NCBI RefSeq assembly: GCF_019511445.1 | Contig: NZ_JAEUAN010000018.1 | Coordinates: 78,136 to 142,135, forward strand | Reading direction: 5' to 3' | Length of the DNA: 64,000 nucleotides | From: Aliirhizobium wenxiniae | GTDB lineage: Bacteria; Pseudomonadota; Alphaproteobacteria; Rhizobiales; Rhizobiaceae | Shown: positions 1 to 8,494 of the stretch, piece by piece | Numbering within the stretch: position 1 is the first letter of the stretch | Layout of the letters: each line of letters starts with the position of its first letter | Translations under genes and position numbers: made by a program | Notes under the pieces: generated by a model | Seen by the model: the letters and a program-made list of their open reading frames with translations, nothing else | The model's database searches: none | Told to the model about the DNA's origin: nothing

Positions 1-1227
1 GCCGTCCGCCTTCAGGCCGACCTCGCCCTGGTAGGATTTGACCAGATCAACGAGCTCGGGCGTGTATTCCGGCGTTTTCTGGTAAGCGGCAAAGGTTGCG
101 GCATGTGCAGCCTTGAGCGCCTCGGAACCCTTTTTCTCGATAGCAGCGATAACCTGCGGCAGGTCGGCGCTGCTGTTGCCGGGCTTCAGCAGCATTTTTT
201 CCGGAAGCACGATCTCATCGCCGGCATTCGCGACTTCTGCTTTCAGGGTCGCGAGTTCAGCCTTCAGAGCCGCAAAACTCGGCCCCTTGGGCGCCATGCC
301 TTCGATATAGGTTGCGGCATCAGCCGCCGTCGCGGTCGCAGACAGGGTCTGCGCAAGATCGACATTCTTGCGCTTGAAGTCATGAAAACCGGAAATGCGG
401 TTGGGATCGATCCGGCCACGCACCATGTCCTGGGCAAACATCAGCGCCTTGGCGGACAGGGCAAGCTCGAACTGCATCAGCTCTTGCGTATGAACCACTG
501 GCTGGGCGACTACCGGCGCAGCTGCAGGTTCGGTTGCGGCAACGGGAGCCGGCTCGACAGCGGGAGCAGGAGCCGGTTCAGCGGCCGCTGGTGCAGCGCC
601 ATCGACGGTCGGTGTCGAGGCCACATCAGAAGTCGGCGCGTCTGTGGCAGCAGCAGATTTTTGCGGAGCGGCGGCATCCGTTGCCGGTGCTGCAACCGGC
701 TCGACGCTTGCGGTCGTCAAGGCCGGCGGCGTCAATACGTAGTCGACCGGATCAAGCCCATAATCGCCTGCCCTTTCGAACAGAGCGAGCACCGCCCTTG
801 CCTTGTCATTTACCTCGCCGCCGGAAATCCACAGCGGTTCAGCCGCCTTGCCGTAGAAAGCCTCAAGCGCGGAAGCGATGTCTGAGGGTGCTGAAACCTT
901 GGCAGCGCCCATTGCCTGGAACGGACCCGCAGCCGATGCGGACGCGAAAGCCGCAGTCTTTACCAGACGCTGGCTATCCGCCTTATAGGTATAATAACGG
1001 GGACCGGAGACTTTCGGCAGAGGTTCGGGGTCGGCCAGGGCGCGCTCGCTCGGCATGTTTTCCTGCACTCTGGCATTCGCCTGGGCTGCGGCATCCCGCT
1101 TGCCCGGCCCGCCACGAATGATGTCCATCAGCGTAATGGCATGGGCTGGAGCGGCAGCTCCGGCAAAGATGGAGATACCCGACAGAAGCGCGAGCGCAAC
1201 CGACGTCTTCTTGTATGTGTGCAGCAA
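1..1227 (-). CDS. YcbB-type murein L,D-transpeptidase, N-terminal part (runs off the window)
   Basis: Periplasmic peptidoglycan cross-linking enzyme, judged from its scaffold domain only. The 409 visible residues start with a signal peptide (hydrophobic stretch ending near AGAAAPAHA). About residues 95-135 read EPLWISGGEVNDKARAVL and FERAGDYGLDPVDY, typical of the scaffold domain of YcbB-like L,D-transpeptidases. An Ala/Pro-rich linker (about 140-195) follows, then LALSAKALMFAQDMVRGRID-like sequence. The catalytic YkuD domain with its cysteine lies beyond base 1, so activity cannot be checked. A TTG start at 1227 is chosen because it directly precedes the signal peptide and has GGGGA a few bases upstream; no ATG lies in frame nearby. 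The frame is open to the window edge. Confidence 0.75.
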   Translation of the reverse strand, partial: MLHTYKKTSVALALLSGISIFAGAAAPAHAITLMDIIRGGPGKRDAAAQANARVQENMPSERALADPEPLPKVSGPRYYTYKADSQRLVKTAAFASASAAGPFQAMGAAKVSAPSDIASALEAFYGKAAEPLWISGGEVNDKARAVLALFERAGDYGLDPVDYVLTPPALTTASVEPVAAPATDAAAPQKSAAATDAPTSDVASTPTVDGAAPAAAEPAPAPAVEPAPVAATEPAAAPVVAQPVVHTQELMQFELALSAKALMFAQDMVRGRIDPNRISGFHDFKRKNVDLAQTLSATATAADAATYIEGMAPKGPSFAALKAELATLKAEVANAGDEIVLPEKMLLKPGNSSADLPQVIAAIEKKGSEALKAAHAATFAAYQKTPEYTPELVDLVKSYQGEVGLKADG

Positions 1228-1630
1228 TGTAGTCCCCGTGACCTTCGTCCGCGTCTTTTTTGGCGGGCTCGACTTCAGTATCACGCCATCTAGCTGATCG
1301 CGTGAGGGATGAAAAGAAAACGGTCGTTCACTTCTCGGTTCCGGCAGGCAGAAACAAGCGAAGCGCCGTTTGAGGCAAAGGTTAAGAAAATATTGGTTAA
1401 TTTTTCACTGACAAACACACTGAGCGAATCGAACACCAGCTTCAACACACGAAACAAATTGCATCGGCGTGTCATGAACGACACGCAATTGCTGCTGCAA
1501 AAAGCCGCAGTGGCAGCTTGCGGACATCCGGCAATCGTATAGTAATGCGCCGCGCCGGTACGGTACGCCCGCCTCCGATACTTCGGACGCGCGCCGCCGG
1601 CTAAAGCATCAGGGAGAAAAGGCAGCAACC
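1228..1630. other. Intergenic region between L,D-transpeptidase and fumC, with a 7-bp inverted repeat
   Basis: About 400 bases without a convincing gene. This must hold the divergent promoters of the transpeptidase gene and fumC. An inverted repeat GCGTGTC (1467-1473) / GACACGC (1480-1486) with a 6-base spacer lies about 145 bases before fumC and could be an operator. A short AT-rich stretch sits around 1380-1405. No tRNA or clear sigma-70 promoter was recognised. Open frames here look random. Confidence 0.4.
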
Positions 1631-3022
1631 ATGGCATCGACCCGCACCGAAACCGATACTTTTGGCCCGATCGACGTCGCCAGCGACCGCTATTGGGGCG
1701 CACAGGCGCAGCGTTCGCTCGGCAACTTCAAAATCGGCTGGGAGAAGCAGCCGCTTGCAGTCGTACGCGCGCTCGGCATCGTCAAGCAGGCGGCAGCCAT
1801 TGCAAACATGGAGCTTGCAGGCCTCGACAAGGGGATTGGCAAGACGATCATCGATGCCGCCCAGGAAGTCATCGACGGCAAGCTCAACGAGCATTTTCCG
1901 CTCGTCGTCTGGCAGACCGGTTCCGGCACCCAGTCGAACATGAATGCCAATGAAGTGATCTCCAACCGGGCAATCGAAATGCTCGGTGGCGAAATGGGCT
2001 CCAAGAAGCCGGTGCATCCGAACGATCACGTCAACATGAGCCAGTCGTCGAACGACACCTATCCGACGGCGATGCACATCGCTTGCGTCGAGACGATCGT
2101 TCGCCACCTCCTGCCGTCGCTGAAGCATCTGCACGAAGCGCTGGAAGCCAAGGTCAAGGCTTTCAACCACATCATCAAGATCGGCCGCACCCACACGCAG
2201 GATGCAACGCCGCTGACGCTCGGCCAGGAGTTTTCGGGTTACGCCGCGCAGGTCGCCTCGGCGATCGCCAATATCGAACTGACGCTGCCTGCCCTTTCCA
2301 AGCTCGCACAGGGCGGCACAGCCGTCGGTACCGGCCTCAATGCACCGATCGGCTTTGCCGAGAAGGTCGCAGACGAGATCTCCAAGATCACCGGATTGCC
2401 GTTCGTTACCGCGCCGAACAAGTTCGAAGCACTTGCCTCGCACGACTCGATGGTCTTCTCGCACGGCGCCATCAATGCCGCCGCGGCTGCTCTCTTCAAG
2501 ATCGCCAATGACATCCGCTTCCTCGGCTCCGGTCCGCGCGCCGGCCTCGGCGAGCTGTCGCTGCCCGAAAACGAGCCGGGCTCGTCGATCATGCCGGGCA
2601 AGGTCAATCCGACCCAGTCGGAAGCGCTGACCCAGGTTTGCGCCCATATCTTCGGCAACCATGCCGCACTGACTTTTGCCGGCAGCCAGGGCCATTTCGA
2701 GCTGAACGTCTACAATCCGATGATGGCCTACAACTTCCTGCAGTCGGTTCAATTGCTGGGCGATGCAGCAGTGTCCTTCACCGACAATTGCGTCGTCGGG
2801 ATCGAAGCCCGCGAAGACAATATCCGCAAGGGCGTCGAAAACTCGCTGATGCTGGTCACAGCGCTGAACTCCAAGCTCGGCTACGACATCTGCGCCAAGA
2901 TCGCCAAGACCGCCCACAAGAACGGCACGACCCTGCGCGACGAAGCTGTCGGCGGCGGTTACTTGACGAATGAAGAATTCGATCAGTATGTCCGTCCGGA
3001 AAACATGATCGGGCCGAAATAA
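1631..3022 (+). CDS. fumC: Fumarate hydratase class II
   Basis: Interconverts fumarate and L-malate in the TCA cycle; cytoplasmic homotetramer without an iron-sulfur cluster. The 463-residue length fits class II fumarases. The N-terminus (DTFGPIDVASDRYWGAQAQR) and the family signature GSSIMPGKVNPTQSE (about residues 317-331) are both present, as are TGSGTQSNMNANEV and the HPNDHVNMSQSSND segment, which contribute active-site residues. The ATG at 1631 follows AGGGAG at a good distance. The gene is monocistronic: a stem-loop follows the stop and the next gene is about 280 bases away. No truncation or missing key residue seen. Confidence 0.97.
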   Translation: MASTRTETDTFGPIDVASDRYWGAQAQRSLGNFKIGWEKQPLAVVRALGIVKQAAAIANMELAGLDKGIGKTIIDAAQEVIDGKLNEHFPLVVWQTGSGTQSNMNANEVISNRAIEMLGGEMGSKKPVHPNDHVNMSQSSNDTYPTAMHIACVETIVRHLLPSLKHLHEALEAKVKAFNHIIKIGRTHTQDATPLTLGQEFSGYAAQVASAIANIELTLPALSKLAQGGTAVGTGLNAPIGFAEKVADEISKITGLPFVTAPNKFEALASHDSMVFSHGAINAAAAALFKIANDIRFLGSGPRAGLGELSLPENEPGSSIMPGKVNPTQSEALTQVCAHIFGNHAALTFAGSQGHFELNVYNPMMAYNFLQSVQLLGDAAVSFTDNCVVGIEAREDNIRKGVENSLMLVTALNSKLGYDICAKIAKTAHKNGTTLRDEAVGGGYLTNEEFDQYVRPENMIGPK

Positions 3023-3040
3023 AACTCCGAAAATCGAGTT

Positions 3041-3069
3041 CCGCATTCCGGTATCAAGCCGGAATGCGG
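3041..3069 (+). terminator. Stem-loop after fumC, likely terminator
   Basis: Perfect 11-bp inverted repeat CCGCATTCCGG / CCGGAATGCGG with a 7-base loop, 19 bases after the fumC stop. The T tract is weak (AATTTTCC about 12 bases later), so it may be a Rho-assisted or imperfect intrinsic terminator. Confidence 0.55.
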
Positions 3070-3093
3070 CCTCCTGATACCGCAATTTTCCTC

Positions 3094-3130
3094 TAGAGAA
3101 ATACAATAATCACTAAAGTATATTTCTCTA
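3094..3130. repeat. AT-rich inverted repeat upstream of the diguanylate cyclase
   Basis: TAGAGAAATA (3094-3103) is repeated inverted as TATTTCTCTA (3121-3130), with 17 bases between. It sits in a markedly AT-rich stretch (about 3085-3280) in an otherwise GC-rich window, 175 bases before the GGDEF gene. The layout suits a regulator site or a promoter region. The regulator is unknown. Confidence 0.4.
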
Positions 3131-3305
3131 AATAAATATACATGACGACTTATCACATTGAGCGAAAAAGACTTTTAGAAAATTCAAAATCTCTGCAAAC
3201 TACTTAGCGGATGCGTTAGGGAAATAGATCCTTAATTATTTTCCAATAGTTTTTAATATAAGATTTTATCAAATCCATGTAGTGGGGTCTAACTGGGGGT
3301 CGTCT

Positions 3306-4376
3306 ATGACGACGATATCTGCATCGAAGCCACATTCGGGCGACCTGATGGGGCAGATTATCTATGCAGTGCGGTCTATGGGTGTCTCGCCCATTCCGCG
3401 CAATTATCAGCTTTTTTATGAAGCCTATATCGGTTCGAATCCGGATCTGACACGAGAACTCGCGGCCCTTGGCAGCAGGGCTACTCAGGAGGATCTGGAC
3501 GTCATTTCCGAACGTTATCTCGGAGGTCCGCAGTCAGCGGTCATTGAAAAAGCAAACGACCGTTTGCTTGGCGAACTGGATGCGCTGCTGAAGCTTCTGC
3601 GCCAGGAGCAAAATTCGCTTGAGAGCTATGGAAAGCTGCTCAGCGAGACGGCGGCGCGCATCAACACGAAGAACAGCTTCTCGACCGACATCATCCGTAG
3701 CGCCATCAGCCTGTTGCATCAGGCAACCGACGACAAGATGGCGCATGGCGAAAAGACCGTCGACGATATGGTGCAGCGGTCCAATGAAATGGATCAGGTT
3801 CGCCGCGAGCTCGACGAATACAAGCGCATCGCCAATACGGATTCTTTGACGCGACTGTCGAACCGTCGTGCCTTCGATGAACGCCTTGCTAGTTCGTTCG
3901 ACAATCAGACGGCTTTGCCGCTGACGGCACTTGTGCTGGCCGACATCGATAACTTCAAGAAGATCAACGACAATTTCGGTCACCCGGTCGGCGACAAGAT
4001 CCTTGCGACCGTCGCTTCGGTTCTGCGTGCCAATGTGCGCAAGGATGTCTTCGTCGCCCGCACCGGCGGCGAGGAGTTCGCCATCATCGTCGAGGGAAAC
4101 ACGCCCGACGAGGTCATGGTGATTTGCGAGCGCGTTCGTCGGGCACTGGAAACACGGACGTTCCGCAACTCCCGTTCAGGGATCAATTACGGACCTGTGA
4201 CAATCTCGCTCGGTTATTCGATGGCCGCGCAGGCGGCGGATCCGGGTGAGCTTTATGCCCAGTCGGACACTGCTCTCTATTACGCCAAGAACAGCGGCCG
4301 GAACCGCTCGGTCTTCTTCGAAGACAGCATGAAAAGCCACTATCTCAGCAAGAACTGGCTGATCTACAAAAAATGA
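3306..4376 (+). CDS. Diguanylate cyclase (GGDEF domain)
   Basis: Makes cyclic di-GMP from two GTP. The product is about 356 residues. The first 170 residues form a soluble, mostly helical region (PIPRNYQLFYEAYIGSNPDL and later coiled-coil-like sequence) without membrane segments; this type of N-terminus is common in rhizobial GGDEF proteins and its signal is unknown. The GGDEF domain starts near DSLTRLSNRRAF and carries TGGEEFAII, so the active-site motif is GGEEF (about 254-258), a functional variant. DNFKKINDNFGHPVGD is also intact. The ATG at 3306 is preferred to an in-frame GTG at 3282 because GGGGG lies 7-8 bases before it. There is no EAL domain. A strong terminator follows. Confidence 0.9.
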   Translation: MTTISASKPHSGDLMGQIIYAVRSMGVSPIPRNYQLFYEAYIGSNPDLTRELAALGSRATQEDLDVISERYLGGPQSAVIEKANDRLLGELDALLKLLRQEQNSLESYGKLLSETAARINTKNSFSTDIIRSAISLLHQATDDKMAHGEKTVDDMVQRSNEMDQVRRELDEYKRIANTDSLTRLSNRRAFDERLASSFDNQTALPLTALVLADIDNFKKINDNFGHPVGDKILATVASVLRANVRKDVFVARTGGEEFAIIVEGNTPDEVMVICERVRRALETRTFRNSRSGINYGPVTISLGYSMAAQAADPGELYAQSDTALYYAKNSGRNRSVFFEDSMKSHYLSKNWLIYKK

Positions 4377-4411
4377 AAAGGCAGGCCGCGCGGCCTGCCT
4401 TTTCATTTTTG
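4372..4411. terminator. Bidirectional intrinsic terminator
   Basis: AAATGAAAAGGCAGGCCGCG pairs with the following CGGCCTGCCTTTTCATTTTT. The long GC stem is flanked by A and T tracts, so it can end both the diguanylate cyclase transcript and the converging flavoprotein/antiporter transcript. Confidence 0.85.
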
Positions 4412-4423
4412 GAGACCCCGTAA

Positions 4424-5056
4424 TCACCACATGGTCTTGGCGGCGCGCGCGGGCAACTCGCGATCGTAGGTCTCGCTGTCGAAATCCGCCTTGGTCGCCT
4501 TCAAAAGCTGCCCAGGTGTCGGCAGCGTCTTCGGATCGACGAAACGATCGACATTCCACAACTCGGAACGCATCAGCGCGCGAGCGCACTGGAAATAGAC
4601 CTCGTCGATGGTGACGATTGCCACCGTTCGCGGATGCTTGCCGTCCATCTCGAAGCTTTGCAAAAGAGAGGGTTCGGCGGAGACGACCGCCCTGCCATTG
4701 ACGCGCATCGTCGTGTTCGAGCCGGGGATCAGAAACATCAGGGCGACACGCGGATCACGGACGATATTGATCAGCGAATCGATCCGGTTGTTGCCGCGCC
4801 AATCCGGCAGAAGCAGCGTGCTTTCATCGGTTACCCTGACGACACCGCCGAGATCGCCGCGCGGCGAACAGTCGAGCCCCTCCGGTCCGACCGTCGCCAG
4901 CGCCACGAAGGGAGCCATTTCTATCATCTGCCGATATTCCGGGGTCAGCACCGTCGTCACCTTGGTAATCGACGCTTCGCCGACATCGCCATAGATAGCC
5001 TTCAATGCGTCCACCGATGTGATGATCCCTTGCTCATTCCCCAGCACATCACTCAC
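4424..5056 (-). CDS. Pyridoxamine 5'-phosphate oxidase-family flavoprotein
   Basis: A 210-residue member of the PPOX-type FMN-binding split-barrel family, probably of the group related to mycobacterial MSMEG_1061. The core reads APFVALATVGPEGLDCSPRGD, then ESTLLLPDWRGNNRIDSLINI and DPRVALMFLIPGSNTTMRVNG, typical of the FMN-binding barrel. The C-terminal part (VYFQCARALMRSELW) is also characteristic. These proteins use FMN or F420-like cofactors for small redox reactions; the substrate cannot be told here. The start codon overlaps the stop of the upstream antiporter gene by 4 bases, so the two are translationally coupled. A role tied to the antiporter is inference only. Confidence 0.82.
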   Translation of the reverse strand: MSDVLGNEQGIITSVDALKAIYGDVGEASITKVTTVLTPEYRQMIEMAPFVALATVGPEGLDCSPRGDLGGVVRVTDESTLLLPDWRGNNRIDSLINIVRDPRVALMFLIPGSNTTMRVNGRAVVSAEPSLLQSFEMDGKHPRTVAIVTIDEVYFQCARALMRSELWNVDRFVDPKTLPTPGQLLKATKADFDSETYDRELPARAAKTMW

Positions 5057-6876
5057 GTTGCAGCCTCCTGAGCGGCCGCCTGCTCGGCTGCACGCTGTTC
5101 TCTTTGACGAGCTGTTCTCGCCGCGATGACGTCGGCCGGGCGGGCATTGCCCTTGATCAGCGAGCGGCCGGCATAAATGCCACCTATCTGTTCGAGCGCA
5201 AAACGTTCGCTGTCGGTTTCGCGGAATTCCTCGATGATCTGCGCCGTCAACTCCTGCTCTTCACCAAGCACGGTCAGGACTTCGCTACCGAAATTCAGCG
5301 CCGATTCGTAGGTCTCGCGGATTTGGTAGTCCACTCCAGCCTTCAACAGGTCGATCGCGTGACCGCGGTCATAGGCCCGCGCCAGAAGCGGCACCAGCGG
5401 GAATTCTTCCTTGACGATCTCGGCAATCTTTATCGCCGCTTCCTTGTCGTCGATGCAGATGAGGATGGCCTTTGCCGTCGCGGCACCTGCCGCATGCAGG
5501 ATCTCCGGACGTGATCCATCACCGTAAAAAACCTTGAAGCCGAAGTCGCCGATATCCCGGATGAACTCGGCGTCCCTGTCGATGATCGACAGGGTGTATC
5601 CGCGCGCCAGAACCGGCTGGCTGACGATCTGTCCGAAACGGCCGAAGCCGATCATCAGCACGGTGCCGGCAATATCCTCGGGCGCATCGAGCCCGCTGGT
5701 ATCCACCTGAGGTTTCGGCGCGATGCGGACATAGACCGCAACGACCAGCGGCGTGACCACCATGGAGAGCACGATGGTTGCGGTCAGGACCGCATTGGTC
5801 TCGGCATCGAAAATCCCGACTGAGGTCGCCGCCGCGTAAAGCACGAAGGCGAATTCACCGCCCTGCGCCATCAGGATCGCACGTCCCACGCTTTCCGGAT
5901 GCGGCGCGCCCAAAAGCCGTGCCACGCCATATATGACCAGAGCCTTGACGATCATATAGGCCACGACCGCCAGGATTACATGCTGCCAGTTGGCGGCGAT
6001 GACGGCGAGATCCACCGCCATGCCGACACCGAGGAAAAACAGGCCGAGCAGAATGCCGCGGAACGGTTCGATATCGGCCTCCAGCTGGTGGCGGAAGGAC
6101 GATTCCGACAGAAGCACGCCGGCAAGGAAGGCGCCCATGGCCATGGATAGACCGGCGAAATCCATCAGCAGCGCCGAGCCGAGCACCACCAGCAGAGCTG
6201 CGGCCGTCATCACCTCGCGGGCGCCGGAATTGGCCAATAGCCGGAAGAAGGGGTTGAGCAGATAGCGACCGGCAAGAACCAGCGCCATCAGCGCCGCAAG
6301 CCCGATACCGACGGATTGCAGGCGCCCTGCCAGAGACACGGTCTCGCCATGCGAGGCCAGAAGCGCCACGATTGCCAAGAGCGGCACGATGGCCAGATCC
6401 TCGAAAAGCAGGATCGAGACGATATGCTGGCCCTTCGGCGTGTGCATATGATTGCGCTCCTGCAGCATCTGCATGACGATCGCGGTAGATGTCAGGACAA
6501 AACCGGTTCCGGCCACGAAGGCGACGGGCGCGGACTGGCCGAGCCCCATGCCGATTGCCATCAGCGCCACGATACAGGCGCAGACCTGCAGCGCCCCTAG
6601 GCCGAAAATATCCTTGCGCATGTTCCACAGCCGCGACGGCTGCATTTCAAGCCCGATGATGAAGAGGAACATCACCACGCCGAGTTCGGCTATGTGCAGT
6701 ATGGCTTGCGGATCGGAGACGAGCTTCAATCCGAATGGACCAACCACAAGACCTGCCGCAAGATAACCAAGCACAGAGCCGAGCCCTATCCGTTTGAACA
6801 GGGGCGCGGCAATGACCCCTGCCCCGAGCAGCGCCACGACCTGGACCAGTTCACCTGCATTCGATTCTGCCGCCAC
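5053..6876 (-). CDS. Monovalent cation:proton antiporter, CPA2 family (KefB/KefC-like)
   Basis: Inner-membrane antiporter of 607 residues. Residues about 10-385 form the Na+/H+ exchanger domain with roughly 12 hydrophobic segments, including the GVVMFLFIIGLEMQPSRLW and SMAMGAFLAGVLLSES regions typical of Kef proteins. A cytoplasmic TrkA-N (RCK) domain follows with the dinucleotide motif GFGRFGQIVSQ (about residues 410-420) and IDRDAEFIRDIGDFG. An acidic/Ala-rich tail ends the protein. KefB/C homologues export potassium and are controlled by glutathione adducts and NAD(H); whether this one is glutathione-gated cannot be read from the sequence. It lies between a DUF971 gene 24 bases upstream and the coupled flavoprotein gene, on one likely transcript. 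Confidence 0.9.
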   Translation of the reverse strand: MAAESNAGELVQVVALLGAGVIAAPLFKRIGLGSVLGYLAAGLVVGPFGLKLVSDPQAILHIAELGVVMFLFIIGLEMQPSRLWNMRKDIFGLGALQVCACIVALMAIGMGLGQSAPVAFVAGTGFVLTSTAIVMQMLQERNHMHTPKGQHIVSILLFEDLAIVPLLAIVALLASHGETVSLAGRLQSVGIGLAALMALVLAGRYLLNPFFRLLANSGAREVMTAAALLVVLGSALLMDFAGLSMAMGAFLAGVLLSESSFRHQLEADIEPFRGILLGLFFLGVGMAVDLAVIAANWQHVILAVVAYMIVKALVIYGVARLLGAPHPESVGRAILMAQGGEFAFVLYAAATSVGIFDAETNAVLTATIVLSMVVTPLVVAVYVRIAPKPQVDTSGLDAPEDIAGTVLMIGFGRFGQIVSQPVLARGYTLSIIDRDAEFIRDIGDFGFKVFYGDGSRPEILHAAGAATAKAILICIDDKEAAIKIAEIVKEEFPLVPLLARAYDRGHAIDLLKAGVDYQIRETYESALNFGSEVLTVLGEEQELTAQIIEEFRETDSERFALEQIGGIYAGRSLIKGNARPADVIAARTARQREQRAAEQAAAQEAAT

Positions 6877-6900
6877 CCGCTTATCCCCTTACTTATCCTG

Positions 6901-7284
6901 TTAATGCGCTCGCGCGCCGTCTCGGCTCAGGCCCTTAGCAGCCAGTTCCTCTTCGTATTGTCGAAAAAGATTGTCACCATCGATCCCGAGTTCCCGCAGA
7001 TAACGCCAGGTAAAAATCCCGCTGTCGTGACCGTCGTCGAAAGCGATACGCACGGCATAGTTTCCGGCGGCAACCACGTTGCGGATCGCCACCATGCGCT
7101 TGCCGGGAACCGTCACCTTCTGTCCGGGGCCGTGGCCCTGAACCTCGGCAGAGGGAGACAGAACACGCAGCCGTTCGGCAGGCAGCGCGAAACGCGCGCC
7201 ATCGTCGAATGTCACGGTCAGAGTTCTCTTGTCCTCGGCCACGCGCAATTCGGTCGGCCAACTGTCATTTAAAACCTCGGTCAT
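6901..7284 (-). CDS. DUF971 (gamma-butyrobetaine hydroxylase N-terminal-like) protein
   Basis: Small protein (about 127 residues) of the DUF971 family. Family features: WPTELRVAEDKRTLTVTFDDG at the N-terminus, the central FALPAERLRVLSPSAEVQGHG, and the DDGHDSGIFTWRYLREL segment near the end. Family members often sit beside iron-sulfur or Mrp-type genes and function is poorly known. The ATG at 7284 is preferred over an earlier in-frame start at 7308 because GGAAGA lies 6-7 bases upstream. It is transcribed away from moaA and into the Kef-like gene 24 bases downstream. Confidence 0.85.
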   Translation of the reverse strand: MTEVLNDSWPTELRVAEDKRTLTVTFDDGARFALPAERLRVLSPSAEVQGHGPGQKVTVPGKRMVAIRNVVAAGNYAVRIAFDDGHDSGIFTWRYLRELGIDGDNLFRQYEEELAAKGLSRDGARAH

Positions 7285-7447
7285 GTCCGCTCTTCCAATT
7301 TCACCCACTCAGGATTATGGATTTCGTCAATTCGCCGCAACCCTGTCCGTCGCGCTGATTTGATCCAAGATACATCCGCCTTGCCGGTGTAAAGCTTGAC
7401 GTCGCCTTCAAGGACCACCAGATTCCGGCGATCAGGAGTATGTTGAT

Positions 7448-8494
7448 TTGAATTCCATCGTTACCCCACCCCTGTTCGGCAATCCAGCGTCGGCTCACGC
7501 GCCGATGATCGATCCGTTCGGCCGTGCGGTGACCTATCTTCGCGTGTCGGTGACGGACCGTTGTGATTTCCGCTGCACCTATTGCATGGCGGAAAACATG
7601 ACATTCCTGCCGAAGAAGGACCTTTTGACACTCGAGGAACTTGAGCGTCTCTGTTCCGCCTTCATCGCCAAGGGCGTTCGTAAACTGAGGCTCACCGGAG
7701 GCGAACCGCTGGTGCGCAAGAACATCATGTTCTTGGTCGAAGCGCTTGGAAAGCAGATCGAGGCCGGACGGCTGGACGAGCTGACGCTGACGACCAATGG
7801 TTCGCAGCTGACCCGCTATGCGCAGGAACTCCATGACAATGGCGTGCGCCGCATCAATGTCTCGCTCGACACGCTGAATGAGGCCAAATTCAAGGCGATC
7901 ACCCGCTGGGGCAATTTCCGTCAGGTGATGGACGGCATCGACGCCGCGCAGAAGGCCGGCATCAAGATCAAGCTCAACGCCGTGGCGCTGAAGGATTTCA
8001 ACGATCTCGAAATCCCCGACATGATCCGTTTCGCCCATGGCCGCGGCATGGACCTGACTTTGATCGAAACCATGCCGATGGGCGAAATCGACGAGGATCG
8101 CACCGACCAGTATCTACCTTTGTCAGAGGTTCGTGCAGGTCTCGAAAACCAGTTCACGCTCTCCGACATCCCCTACAAGACCGGCGGCCCCGCGCGTTAT
8201 GTCGAGGTGAAGGAAACCGGTGGACGGCTGGGCTTCATCACGCCGATGACGCATAATTTCTGCGAAAGCTGCAATCGCGTCCGCCTCACCTGCACCGGCA
8301 CGCTCTACATGTGCCTCGGCCAGAACGACGCGGCGGATCTGCGCTCGGCCTTGCGCGCCTCTGACGACGACGAGTATCTTGCGACCGCCATCGACGAGGC
8401 GATCACCCGCAAGCCGAAGGGTCATGACTTCATCATCGACCGTACCCACAAGCGGCCCGCCGTCGCCCGGCACATGAGTGTCACCGGCGGGTGA
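7448..8494 (+). CDS. moaA: GTP 3',8-cyclase
   Basis: Radical-SAM enzyme for the first step of molybdenum cofactor synthesis, rearranging GTP to 3',8-cyclo-7,8-dihydro-GTP with MoaC. The first [4Fe-4S] site is C39-X3-C43-X2-C46 in TDRCDFRCTYCMAE. The second cluster motif is FCESCNRVRLTCTGTLYMC near residues 270-290. LTGGEPLVRKN is the SAM-contacting GGE motif. The protein ends in the conserved double glycine needed for activity. The 348-residue length is normal. The TTG start at 7448 follows AGGAGT; the nearby ATG at 7440 is out of frame and stops at once. No other moa genes are adjacent, but mobA-mobB lie 6 kb downstream. Confidence 0.96.
   Translation: MNSIVTPPLFGNPASAHAPMIDPFGRAVTYLRVSVTDRCDFRCTYCMAENMTFLPKKDLLTLEELERLCSAFIAKGVRKLRLTGGEPLVRKNIMFLVEALGKQIEAGRLDELTLTTNGSQLTRYAQELHDNGVRRINVSLDTLNEAKFKAITRWGNFRQVMDGIDAAQKAGIKIKLNAVALKDFNDLEIPDMIRFAHGRGMDLTLIETMPMGEIDEDRTDQYLPLSEVRAGLENQFTLSDIPYKTGGPARYVEVKETGGRLGFITPMTHNFCESCNRVRLTCTGTLYMCLGQNDAADLRSALRASDDDEYLATAIDEAITRKPKGHDFIIDRTHKRPAVARHMSVTGG

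Noticed and set aside
1601..3106. Long minus-strand open frame (about 500 codons) opposite fumC
   Set aside because: Its protein has no family sequence and mirrors fumC codon usage; GC-rich DNA commonly gives such antisense frames.
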